Assembly: GCA_026986115.1 (NCBI GenBank)
Contig: JALSPG010000091.1
Span: 1-34,336, forward strand
DNA length: 34,336 nt
Direction of reading: 5' to 3'
DNA from: Thermodesulfobacteriales bacterium
GTDB taxonomy: Bacteria; Desulfobacterota; Thermodesulfobacteria; Thermodesulfobacteriales; Thermodesulfatatoraceae
Shown here: positions 25,684-33,986 of the stretch, in pieces
How the letters are laid out: each line of letters begins with the position of its first letter
Numbering within the stretch: position 1 is the first letter of the stretch
Translations under genes and position numbers: made by a program
The notes under the pieces: generated by a model
Told to the model about the DNA's origin: nothing
Databases searched by the model: none
The model's input: the letters and a program-made list of their open reading frames with translations, nothing else

Positions 25684-28600
25684 TCAATGGATCTCAATAT
25701 CGACATCTGTCCAACTTCCTTTCTGAAACCAAAAATCTTTCGTTTCCACATAAAAACTTTTAATAGCTTCCGTAGTAGTGACCCTTGCAATATTTTTATT
25801 AATAAAAGTAACAGGAGAAACAGGAACACCCTTACCGACATATAATCCAATAGGAGCTTTTCCAGCCACTAGGTCATTTTCATCTACTTTACTATCTCCA
25901 TTTATATCTAGGCGAGGAGAGCCAAGACAGCCTTTTTGATAATCAAGAGCATAAAGCCAAGTATCTCCTGTACCAGAACATTCATCACCAGAGGGAAGAA
26001 AAGTGAGGAAAAAGACAGTCCCACCGAAAACGGTTGGAGGAGTAACAACTCTTTCACCAGGACGTAAGGTAACTTTCCAACCATTTCCATTTGTAGAACA
26101 GGAAGAAGGTATTATATATTCTCCGCTATAAGATATTTCGATATTATCTAAAGTAGGGGCTGTACAAGAATTAAGGTTATCTAGAAATCCTATTAAATAT
26201 TGAGAGCTTGTATCAGTGATATCGTTAATATCCCAATATTTCCCGGTTCCAAGATAAACCCAGGTCTTGCTACTATCTGGCAAGAAAGATACAGCGACCC
26301 TAGCAGAAACAGGATGCTGGAGACCCAGACTCAAAATCCGACAGGGGCTAGAAAGTTCGCATCCGGAAAAACGCCAGAGATTGCCCTGTAAATCTCCTAC
26401 ATAAATATAATCAAGCCCTTCAGTATTATCATTGTAAACCGGTGTGGCCGAAGAAGCCATGTTAGGCGTATCTTCTCCCAGAGAAACTTTGGCAAGCTTG
26501 CTTCCGGAATTAAGATCTAAGGCATAAAAATAGGCCTTTTTATTCGGCCAATCAGCATCGTTTACCGCATATCCTGAAGGCAAAAAGGCTACCCATTTAC
26601 CATCTTCACACTTGGCAAGAGTAGCTTCATTCCAAGTCTCACCTAAGTCAGGATCAGTAAATTCCCACTTAAAAGAAACTCCCTCAGGAGCATTAGTGAT
26701 ATCCAGGGCGATAAAATAGGGCCCTCCACGGCCAAGCCCTACTACCAGAATATCTCTGCCATTTACTTCCTGAATAGCTGGTGTCCCGTCGAAGAAAAAC
26801 TGGTGACAATAGCCAACGGTAAAGTAGCTGGCCTCAATATACCTTTCGAGCATTATATCCGGAATATAGGCAAACTTTTCTTCTCCGGTCTCAACATCAA
26901 AAGCATGTAACATACCATCGTTAGCCGCTATCCATACCAAATTCTTCCAGACTTTTGGCTGACTATTGATGATATCTCCCAGAGGCTTAGATCTACTACG
27001 AAACTCCTCATCAGGTGCTCCGCAACCCCTCTCCCCTCTGATAAAAGCTACTTGTTCTGCACTAAGAGGAGAAACTGTACCAGAAAAATTTTGCATTTCA
27101 GGGCCATACTTTATATTTCTAACTGAATTACAAGAAAGCTCCTCTGTAGAAGACCAACCTTCTTCCATAGACCACCAAAAACTATCTTCTATCTCTCCTT
27201 TAAGGATAGAAATAATGGTATCTATTTTGGCACTGGAATAATTTTTGACAGCCTCTTCGCCCATTTTAGCTTTTACTTGAGAAAGGTCACTCAAAAATTC
27301 CTCTAATTTTTCCCAGTCGATCGGTTCCGGCGTATCTAAATGGCCATCTCCGTCAATATCTTCTTTAACATCCAGATGTCCATCATTATCTACATCTTCT
27401 CCTTCATCAAGAACACCATTTCCATTTTTATCTTCAATTACTGTATCTAGTTTTCCATCACCATCTAGATCTTCGTTAACTAAATCCAGATGTCCATCTT
27501 CATCTAGATCTTTATAATAATTCCACCGTGCCAAACTTCTAACATCAGCCGGAGTATGACAATTAGCACAGTTAAAAGCAAAATGGCCGGATCTTATCTC
27601 TCCCGTCCAGTCGGTAACATCAAATTTAGTCCAGAGAACCATATTTCCTACCTCTGTTTGTCTGGCAGCCCCGGTTCCAGTGCTAAAGACAGTTTGTTTT
27701 ATTTCATAGATTATTGAACGAAGGGTCTCCGCAAGTTCCTGAGGGTTTCTCGCTATAAAGGGATCAGGAACACCATCTCCATCCTGGTCGCGATGGAGGG
27801 CATAGGTGTTTTCGCCATCTGCTTCTTGATTTGCCACCTGAGCCATGGCACGCAATTGGGCATCCTGATCCTCAGGAAGATTAAATCCCACTGCCACTAC
27901 TGTAACACCAGAATTAACCAAATCTCTAGTCCTTGTCCTAACATTTGAAACAGAGGAGTCAATATTACCTATACCATCTGTCAGAAAAATGGCGAATTTT
28001 TTGGCACACTCTCCAGGAGAATAAATCTGACCGTCTTCATCCGTAAAGTTTCCGGAAAAATATTCTCTAGCTGCAATAATAGACGGAGAAAAAGGAGTTC
28101 CACCTCCAACATTAACACGATAACAAGTATAATCATTATTCTCACAGAAAAATGGTTCATGAGCTACATTATCAAGAATCGATATCAGATTATTTACATG
28201 TTCGGCACTATAAAGTTTTATACCTTCATAAATACGGGTATAATATTTCGAATAAGGGAAATAAGCCTTAAAAAAACCAAGCCCTATAGATAACGAAGCA
28301 TCTTGAACGAGATCTTTTATAACACTTGAAACCACTTCTATTCTCATAGTATTTAGATAATTACCTAAAGCAACAGTATCATCTTCATAAATATAGGGAC
28401 AATTATAAAAAGCATAATACTCTTCAGCATAAGGTGGACCATTATTATAAAAATGATAGGACCAATCTGCTATACCATAAGTCGAAAGGATCTCATCAAT
28501 ATAGACATTATCAAGAGAATCTATAGAAGACAAATAATCATAACACTCGTCAGTTAAAAATTCATCAACAAGGTGTAATATAGAATCAGAACATGGATAT

Positions 28601-28920
28601 ACTTCAAAATAGCCATCATAATAAACTCTATTAAAAACATAATTTTTAAAACCTTGGTCGGTATAAAAACCAGCATAATTTTCGCTAGCATTATAAACTG
28701 GTGACCAATCTGGTCTCAGACCATAAGCCATAGAACCCGAAAGGTCAACAATAAAAAGGATATTAGGAGCAACATATCTTCCTAAATAAAGAGGAACCTC
28801 TCCACAAACATCTAGCTCATCCTCTGCTTTTAAAAAGGACACCAAAAAGAAAAAAATTAAAAGTGCTATCAGAGAGAAAAAATATAAATATCTTTTTATC
28901 CTAAAAATTCCAAAGAACAT
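25684..28920 (-). CDS. pilY1: Type IV pilus tip protein PilY1 with a heme-c motif and Asp-rich calcium repeats
   Basis: The product is 1078 residues from ATG 28920, four bases after GGAGGG; the frame is open to 28977, but that extension overlaps pilX. It has an N-terminal signal/anchor (about 11-31). A von Willebrand A domain has the MIDAS motif DLSGS (59-63). The segment DVTDWTGEIRSGHF starts the PilY1 core. CANCH at 451-455 matches the c-type heme site CXXCH. Five Asp-rich repeats follow (471-530). The C-terminal half is the PilY1 beta-propeller with an EF-hand-like loop at D1005-D1013 (DINGDSKVD), equivalent to the calcium site known in Pseudomonas PilY1. PilY1 sits at the pilus tip, aids adhesion and balances extension with retraction. 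The heme motif is unusual; it may be coincidental, but its placement is striking. Confidence 0.93.
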   Translation of the reverse strand: MFFGIFRIKRYLYFFSLIALLIFFFLVSFLKAEDELDVCGEVPLYLGRYVAPNILFIVDLSGSMAYGLRPDWSPVYNASENYAGFYTDQGFKNYVFNRVYYDGYFEVYPCSDSILHLVDEFLTDECYDYLSSIDSLDNVYIDEILSTYGIADWSYHFYNNGPPYAEEYYAFYNCPYIYEDDTVALGNYLNTMRIEVVSSVIKDLVQDASLSIGLGFFKAYFPYSKYYTRIYEGIKLYSAEHVNNLISILDNVAHEPFFCENNDYTCYRVNVGGGTPFSPSIIAAREYFSGNFTDEDGQIYSPGECAKKFAIFLTDGIGNIDSSVSNVRTRTRDLVNSGVTVVAVGFNLPEDQDAQLRAMAQVANQEADGENTYALHRDQDGDGVPDPFIARNPQELAETLRSIIYEIKQTVFSTGTGAARQTEVGNMVLWTKFDVTDWTGEIRSGHFAFNCANCHTPADVRSLARWNYYKDLDEDGHLDLVNEDLDGDGKLDTVIEDKNGNGVLDEGEDVDNDGHLDVKEDIDGDGHLDTPEPIDWEKLEEFLSDLSQVKAKMGEEAVKNYSSAKIDTIISILKGEIEDSFWWSMEEGWSSTEELSCNSVRNIKYGPEMQNFSGTVSPLSAEQVAFIRGERGCGAPDEEFRSRSKPLGDIINSQPKVWKNLVWIAANDGMLHAFDVETGEEKFAYIPDIMLERYIEASYFTVGYCHQFFFDGTPAIQEVNGRDILVVGLGRGGPYFIALDITNAPEGVSFKWEFTDPDLGETWNEATLAKCEDGKWVAFLPSGYAVNDADWPNKKAYFYALDLNSGSKLAKVSLGEDTPNMASSATPVYNDNTEGLDYIYVGDLQGNLWRFSGCELSSPCRILSLGLQHPVSARVAVSFLPDSSKTWVYLGTGKYWDINDITDTSSQYLIGFLDNLNSCTAPTLDNIEISYSGEYIIPSSCSTNGNGWKVTLRPGERVVTPPTVFGGTVFFLTFLPSGDECSGTGDTWLYALDYQKGCLGSPRLDINGDSKVDENDLVAGKAPIGLYVGKGVPVSPVTFINKNIARVTTTEAIKSFYVETKDFWFQKGSWTDVDIEIH
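27325..27510 (-). repeat. Five Asp-rich calcium-type repeats within pilY1
   Basis: The array encodes five tandem 12-13-residue units of the form Dx[DN]x[DN]Gx[LV]D (for example DLDEDGHLD, DLDGDGKLD, DKNGNGVLD, DVDNDGHLD, DIDGDGHLD). This resembles EF-hand loops or thrombospondin type 3 repeats. At DNA level, short pieces such as GGACATCTGGAT occur twice, pointing to duplication. It begins 15 residues after the CXXCH motif. Confidence 0.85.
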
Positions 28921-28945
28921 ATAACCCTCCAAAAAGATCATTTTA

Positions 28946-29404
28946 TTAGAAAATTTGGCTACATAATTCTTCATCAAGCACCGATTTAACAGCTACGATC
29001 TTTACCAAGACCGCTTTGCCTTCTATATTAGCTTTAACCTCAAACCTTTGACAACATGTACTTCTAGTACAATTTCTAGTAAGACCTAAATTCTTGATAG
29101 AAACTTTCACCTGGACGTCATCATTACCCATAGGGATATTATAATCATAATCTACATAGGAACCAAGAGGAAAATAATTAATAGAAGATGGTATTATTTT
29201 CTCTATAACAGCCTTATAAGCTGCACTTTCTGTAGCATAGAATACTCGCGAAAATTTCTTTTGAGAATAAGTAGCCCAGAGATCAAATATAACCTCGCGA
29301 TAAGCCCACATAGACACAACAAGAATGATCAACAAAATTATCAGGGATAATGGCAAAATAAAACCGTTTTTCTTTCCTAAAAGGAATTCTCTATCTTTAA
29401 ACAT
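28946..29404 (-). CDS. PilX-type minor pilin / pilus assembly protein
   Basis: This is a 152-residue protein with a prepilin-like N-terminus: a charged leader ending KKNG, then FILPLSLIILLIILVVSMWA, one hydrophobic helix. The mature position 5 is not Glu, as is usual for PilX/GspK-like subunits that cap the minor-pilin complex. The rest is a small globular part with a Cys cluster (NCTRSTCC and a later Cys). It lies between the pilV-type and pilY1 genes, the usual PilX place. The PilX assignment rests on the N-terminus and gene order. Confidence 0.8.
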   Translation of the reverse strand: MFKDREFLLGKKNGFILPLSLIILLIILVVSMWAYREVIFDLWATYSQKKFSRVFYATESAAYKAVIEKIIPSSINYFPLGSYVDYDYNIPMGNDDVQVKVSIKNLGLTRNCTRSTCCQRFEVKANIEGKAVLVKIVAVKSVLDEELCSQIF

Positions 29405-29407
29405 AGA

Positions 29408-29848
29408 TCAACCTTCGCTAATTCTATAAAAAGAGATATCATAATTTGAACCCCAATTAGAAGATACATTAATTATAATAAGCTTGAAAGGATTCGAATT
29501 ATCAGAAATAATATTACAACTTACATAATATATATCGTTGTCAATAATCACCAGTCCATTCTCCTCGGAACAAGCAGCCTCTAACTCATCATAACTAACA
29601 GAAGCTAGTTTCTCTATAACACTTGTAGCCAGCTCTACTTTCCTGGAAAGGATTAAACCTTGACGAGAAGAAAAAAAACTCGCAATATTAAGTTTTAAAA
29701 CACCCACAACACTTACACTCAAAATCGATATAGCTATCAAGATTTCCAGCAGTGAAAAAGCACTGTTTTGGGAATTGGAAAATTTAAAATCTAAAAATTT
29801 CCTTAATTTTTTTAACTTTTTGTTTTTATTATTTGATGAATTTACCAT
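29408..29848 (-). CDS. PilV-type minor pilin (prepilin)
   Basis: This 146-residue prepilin has the class-III signal SAFSLLEILIAISILSVSVVGVLKLN. The cleavage residue is Ala (A30) instead of the normal Gly, and the leader is unusually long (30 residues, Lys/Asn-rich). Glu at mature position 5 is present. The segment resembles PilV. There is no good Shine-Dalgarno before ATG 29848, so the true start is uncertain. It is three bases from the pilX-type gene. Confidence 0.8.
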   Translation of the reverse strand: MVNSSNNKNKKLKKLRKFLDFKFSNSQNSAFSLLEILIAISILSVSVVGVLKLNIASFFSSRQGLILSRKVELATSVIEKLASVSYDELEAACSEENGLVIIDNDIYYVSCNIISDNSNPFKLIIINVSSNWGSNYDISFYRISEG

Positions 29849-29932
29849 AATAGTTACTCAAAAAAGATTCAATTTTTTGCAACTTTCCATAAAATCGTTT
29901 ATTCGCAAAAATTAATTATACAGAACAATTAT

Positions 29933-30538
29933 TTACTGAATCGTTCTATTTCTTATCCCAACTCTAAAATTAAAAGGTAAAGATAAAACAACATTAGTTT
30001 TAGATTTTTGGCTCATCTGAATGGTACCACTAATATCAATATAAACAATATTTTCAACTTGATTAGTAGGCAAATTTTCTTTATCAAAGAAAGAAAAACC
30101 AAAAGACGTAAGATCTATGCCAAGATCTCCAGAAGAAAGTCCACCGAGAAAAGATTCACATGAAGAATTATAACTCGATTTTCGACAAATATTAGAACCA
30201 TCATAATGATATGTTATCTGTTCTTCAGGCCCATCACAACAACCATCGCCATCAAGATCTCTAGAAAATGAAAATTCTGTCTCGGTAGCGGTAATTATAT
30301 CATCGCAATTTATCGCACAGGAGTCATCTTTACCATTAGGAAAAGAGCCGGCAAGCCTTATATCTCGGCACATAATTTCCATAAAAGCACGCATTTCTTC
30401 CTGAAGAAGAGAAGTCAATTGTAATTGGTCAGAAGTTGTCGCCGAGCTCTTTAAAATAAAAAAGAAAGCTCCCCCAAGAAAACTTATAATAGCTATAGCA
30501 ACTAATAACTCTACCAGAGAAACACCTCTAACATTCAT
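29933..30538 (-). CDS. PilW-type minor pilin (prepilin)
   Basis: This 201-residue prepilin has a very short leader (MNVRG, cleaved before VSLVELLVAIAIISFLGG). Glu at mature position 5 is present. The conserved pattern of PilW (MCRDIRLAGSF) follows. At 94-106 the sequence DLDGDGCCDGPEE looks like an EF-hand-type loop. It has many Cys. Its start lies 11 bases inside the fimT-type gene. An 84-base gap without visible signals follows before the pilV-type gene. Confidence 0.85.
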   Translation of the reverse strand: MNVRGVSLVELLVAIAIISFLGGAFFFILKSSATTSDQLQLTSLLQEEMRAFMEIMCRDIRLAGSFPNGKDDSCAINCDDIITATETEFSFSRDLDGDGCCDGPEEQITYHYDGSNICRKSSYNSSCESFLGGLSSGDLGIDLTSFGFSFFDKENLPTNQVENIVYIDISGTIQMSQKSKTNVVLSLPFNFRVGIRNRTIQ

Positions 30539-31016
30539 TGATACGAACCCGTCCTGTCCGATTATAAATTACCGCTAAACATTTAGCCGTCTTACTATGG
30601 ATAAGAGTTATAGTATCGGCACCAAAACCACCACTCGGATTTTTAGGAAGTCCCCTTTCAAAATAAACACGGTTGTTTAAAGTAATACTTATGCTATTAT
30701 CAATAGAAAAAGATTGTATTATTCTTTCAGTAGCATCACATAAGCCATTCATATCTCGATCATAGCAAAGTTTAATTTCCGAGAGATTAGAAAAATCCAA
30801 AGCCACGGGACCCTCTTTAAGAGATATAGTTTTGGCAGCCAGCAAAGCGGAAGCCACAGTTCTTGCAGCTCCTTTAAGATCAAGATTGTATTTCACTTTC
30901 ATCAATCTCGGAATGGAAATCAGAACAAGAAAAGATATAATCCCTATTATTACTATCAACTCTACCAATGAAATACCTATTATCTTTTTAAAATGATCTT
31001 TAATTAAAAAAGTCAT
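30528..31016 (-). CDS. FimT/GspH-type minor pilin (prepilin)
   Basis: This 162-residue prepilin has leader MTFLIKDHFKKIIG and then ISLVELIVIIGIISFLVLISIP, with Glu at mature position 5. GspH/FimT-like features include AARTVASALLAAKTISLKE and a C-terminal pattern INRTGRVRI-like (here YNRTGRVRINEC). At 86-97 DRDMNGLCDATE resembles a calcium-binding loop carrying a Cys. GGAG lies before ATG 31016, 53 bases after pilA. Confidence 0.85.
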   Translation of the reverse strand: MTFLIKDHFKKIIGISLVELIVIIGIISFLVLISIPRLMKVKYNLDLKGAARTVASALLAAKTISLKEGPVALDFSNLSEIKLCYDRDMNGLCDATERIIQSFSIDNSISITLNNRVYFERGLPKNPSGGFGADTITLIHSKTAKCLAVIYNRTGRVRINEC

Positions 31017-31034
31017 ATCTCCATTTAATAAACT

Positions 31035-31058
31035 CAGGAGGGGATTGCTCCCCCCCTG
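31035..31058 (-). terminator. GC-rich hairpin between pilA and fimT
   Basis: The arms 31058-31050 and 31043-31035 form nine pairs (one G-U) around a six-base loop, 11 bases past the pilA stop. Only a weak U-rich stretch follows. It is more likely a partial terminator or 3' stabilising structure that lowers minor-pilin expression relative to PilA than a full stop. Confidence 0.6.
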
Positions 31059-31069
31059 AAATTTAAGTA

Positions 31070-31441
31070 CTAACTAGCTTCACAACTGACAACATTATTA
31101 TCAATATTACAGGATACACTAATGCCCTTTACTGTAATAGAATCACAACCAGAAATAGAACCATCATTTTCATTTAAATTTAGATTACAGGTCTGATCAC
31201 CAACATTACAAGTCCATGAAGTTGTACCGTCATCAGCATAGGCGGCTACCAGTTCACTCATACAGGAAGAGATGGCTCCTTCGGCAGCAGCAGCAGCAGA
31301 CTTTTTCTTGTATTTGGCATACTGCGGTATGGCAACTGCCGCCAAAATGCCGATAATGGCCACGACTATCAAAAGTTCAACCAGTGTAAAACCTTTACGT
31401 CGATTCCTCTTTTTCGATTCTTTCTTACCTTTATACATCAT
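31070..31441 (-). CDS. pilA: Major type IV pilin PilA
   Basis: This 123-residue type IVa prepilin has a 17-residue basic leader ending RRKG, then [24 protein letters not shown]; the mature protein is 106 residues with Glu5. Aromatic residues lie at mature positions 24, 27, 51 and 59 (Y, Y, Y, W). There are six Cys at 43, 61, 68, 82, 94 and 103, more than the usual single disulfide of pilins. GGAGG is four bases before the ATG at 31441. A sigma-54 promoter lies about 75 bases upstream, as is common for pilA under PilR/PilS. It is first in the pilus operon; the downstream hairpin probably makes it the most abundant product. Confidence 0.95.
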   Translation of the reverse strand: MMYKGKKESKKRNRRKGFTLVELLIVVAIIGILAAVAIPQYAKYKKKSAAAAAEGAISSCMSELVAAYADDGTTSWTCNVGDQTCNLNLNENDGSISGCDSITVKGISVSCNIDNNVVSCEAS

Positions 31442-31481
31442 TTAACCTCCTATTAGTTTTTTATCTGCTTGATTTTATTTC

Positions 31482-31497
31482 CGAGGTGGCCACCTCG
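31482..31497 (-). other. Perfect palindrome in the pilA 5' leader
   Basis: CGAGGTGGCCACCTCG reads the same on both strands. In the pilA mRNA it would fold as a 6-bp stem with a GGCC loop about 10 bases from the predicted transcript start. It may protect the 5' end, or be an operator. Confidence 0.5.
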
Positions 31498-31516
31498 TTT
31501 TCTATCTATAGTTTAT

Positions 31517-31532
31517 TGCAACCTTCATGCCA
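31517..31532 (-). promoter_or_regulatory. Sigma-54 promoter of pilA
   Basis: The minus-strand sequence TGGCATGAAGGTTGCA matches the -24/-12 consensus TGGCACG-N4-TTGCW with one mismatch and the required GG-N10-GC spacing. The predicted start is near 31506, giving a leader of about 65 bases before pilA. Confidence 0.85.
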
Positions 31533-31608
31533 GAGCTCGAAAACCTTTTCTCCGCTAGAAATGCTATCGGTAAAGGAGGACGAAGAGTTAAAAAAGGGCT
31601 TTTGGATT

Positions 31609-31641
31609 GCCAAATTTTGTCAATGATTGACAAAATTTGGC
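31609..31641. promoter_or_regulatory. 33-base perfect palindrome, candidate enhancer-binding site for pilA
   Basis: GCCAAATTTTGTCAAT (31609-31624) and its exact reverse complement (31626-31641) flank one central base. Its centre is about 119 bases upstream of the predicted pilA start, a typical distance for a sigma-54 activator such as PilR. The core TGTCAATGATTGACA contains TGTC/GACA elements like those described for PilR. Binding by PilR is inferred. Confidence 0.6.
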
Positions 31642-31827
31642 TTAAAAGCGAAAGAAGGTCTTTTTGTTGTTCTTAAGCTCTACTAAGCAGAACAAAAGAG
31701 AGCTCCTATTTCATAATAAAAGAGACCTTTACAAAAGATCTTTTAGGACCTGTTTTTTTGTTCAAAAAAAGCGAATTCTCCTCTTTAAACTTTGTACTTC
31801 TTATCTTGGAAGTAAGTTTGGATTGTT

Positions 31828-31851
31828 TTTAAGTATGTAATTTAAGTATGT
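31828..31851. repeat. Direct repeat upstream of pilA
   Basis: TTTAAGTATGT occurs twice (31828-31838 and 31841-31851) with a 13-base period. Function unknown; it may be a regulator site or chance in AT-rich DNA. Confidence 0.4.
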
Positions 31852-31901
31852 TAATAATGAAGGCCTTTATTCTATAGGCGATCGAACTCTAACTGAACAA
31901 A

Positions 31902-31919
31902 AAAGCCTCCCACAGCTTT
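31902..31919 (-). terminator. Weak terminator candidate after queC
   Basis: AAAGC and GCTTT form a 5-bp stem with an 8-base loop, followed in the minus direction by TTT and GTTC, about 65 bases past the queC stop. Confidence 0.35.
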
Positions 31920-31982
31920 ATCTCTTCGACAACCCCAGACAGTTAAGTTCTGAAGCCATAAATCCTGGTTTTTTAAAAAACA

Positions 31983-32659
31983 TTAGATATAAGGAAAGAT
32001 ATAAGGAAGGGGATCTTTGATCCCGGCTTCTCGAAAACCTTTAAGGCGCAAGAGACATGATTCACAACGTCCACAAGCTATATCTTCGCGCTGATAACAA
32101 GACCAAGTAAGGTGAAAGGGAGCTCCGAGTTTAGCTCCTAGTTTTACAATTTCGGCTTTGGTGAGATTAATAAGAGGGGTTTCAATACGAAGATCTGTTT
32201 CAGGACGTGTTCCTTCGGCGATTACCCGGTTGAAAGCCTCAAAGAAAGAGGCTCGACAATCAGGGTAACCAGAAAAATCTACCTGACTGGCCCCGATAAA
32301 TATCTTTTTAGCCCCTAGTACTTCCCCCCAGGAGACAGCGATGGCCAGGAAATGGGCATTTCGAAAAGGTACGTAAGTGATTGGTATTTGATCAGTTGAG
32401 ATCTCCCCTTCTGGCACCTTGATTTTTTCGTCTGTAAGGGCTGAACCACCAATCTGTTTAAGAGCCGGGACGTCTGTTACGAGTCGATACTTTACCTGGT
32501 AAAAATTGGCTATTTCGTGAAAGGCCTTGAGCTCCCGGTTTTGGGTACGTTGTCCATAATTTACATGCAAGAAGGCAAGCTCAAACTCTTGGGCGGCTAC
32601 AGCTGCGGCTACACAAGAATCAAGCCCACCGCTGACCAGACAGATAGCAAGGGGTTTCA

Positions 32660-32660
<1 letters not shown>
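31983..32660 (-). CDS. queC: 7-cyano-7-deazaguanine synthase
   Basis: This is 225 residues from ATG 32660 (MKPLAICLVSGGLDS), whose start overlaps the ahcY stop (TGATG); six further in-frame codons upstream lie in ahcY and are not family-like. The PP-loop SGGLDS and the C-terminal zinc-binding Cys set (CYQREDIACGRCESC) are clear. QueC converts 7-carboxy-7-deazaguanine to preQ0 with ATP and ammonia, towards queuosine in tRNA. Other queuosine genes are not in the window. Confidence 0.96.
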
Positions 32661-33928
<1,268 letters not shown>

Positions 33929-33986
33929 TTAGTTCGTTTAAGAAACCCCTCTTCTACCCGTCAATATTTAACTTAAAGAATATTTG

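Larger units (their letters stand above)
31442..31982. other. 541-base intergenic region upstream of pilA and downstream of queC
   Basis: No protein-coding gene is visible on either strand; the longest frames are short and lack ribosome-binding sites. It holds a leader palindrome (31482-31497), the sigma-54 promoter (31517-31532), a 33-base palindrome (31609-31641), a direct repeat (31828-31851) and a weak queC terminator (31902-31919). The remaining AT-rich sequence (about 31650-31820) includes a 12-base palindrome AAAAGATCTTTT (31733-31744) with no known role; a small RNA cannot be excluded. Confidence 0.7.

Noticed and set aside
31442-31506. c-di-GMP (GEMM) riboswitch in the pilA leader
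   Set aside because: Such switches precede pilA in some related bacteria, but the leader after the predicted start is about 65 bases, has only one palindromic hairpin and lacks the conserved GEMM core.
31561-31626. Short plus-strand frame upstream of pilA (about 21 codons)
   Set aside because: No proper ribosome-binding site spacing, no similarity, and it runs into the palindrome.
31609-31641. Insertion sequence or attachment site for the 33-base palindrome
   Set aside because: There is no transposase, integrase, second copy or target duplication nearby; promoter context explains it better.
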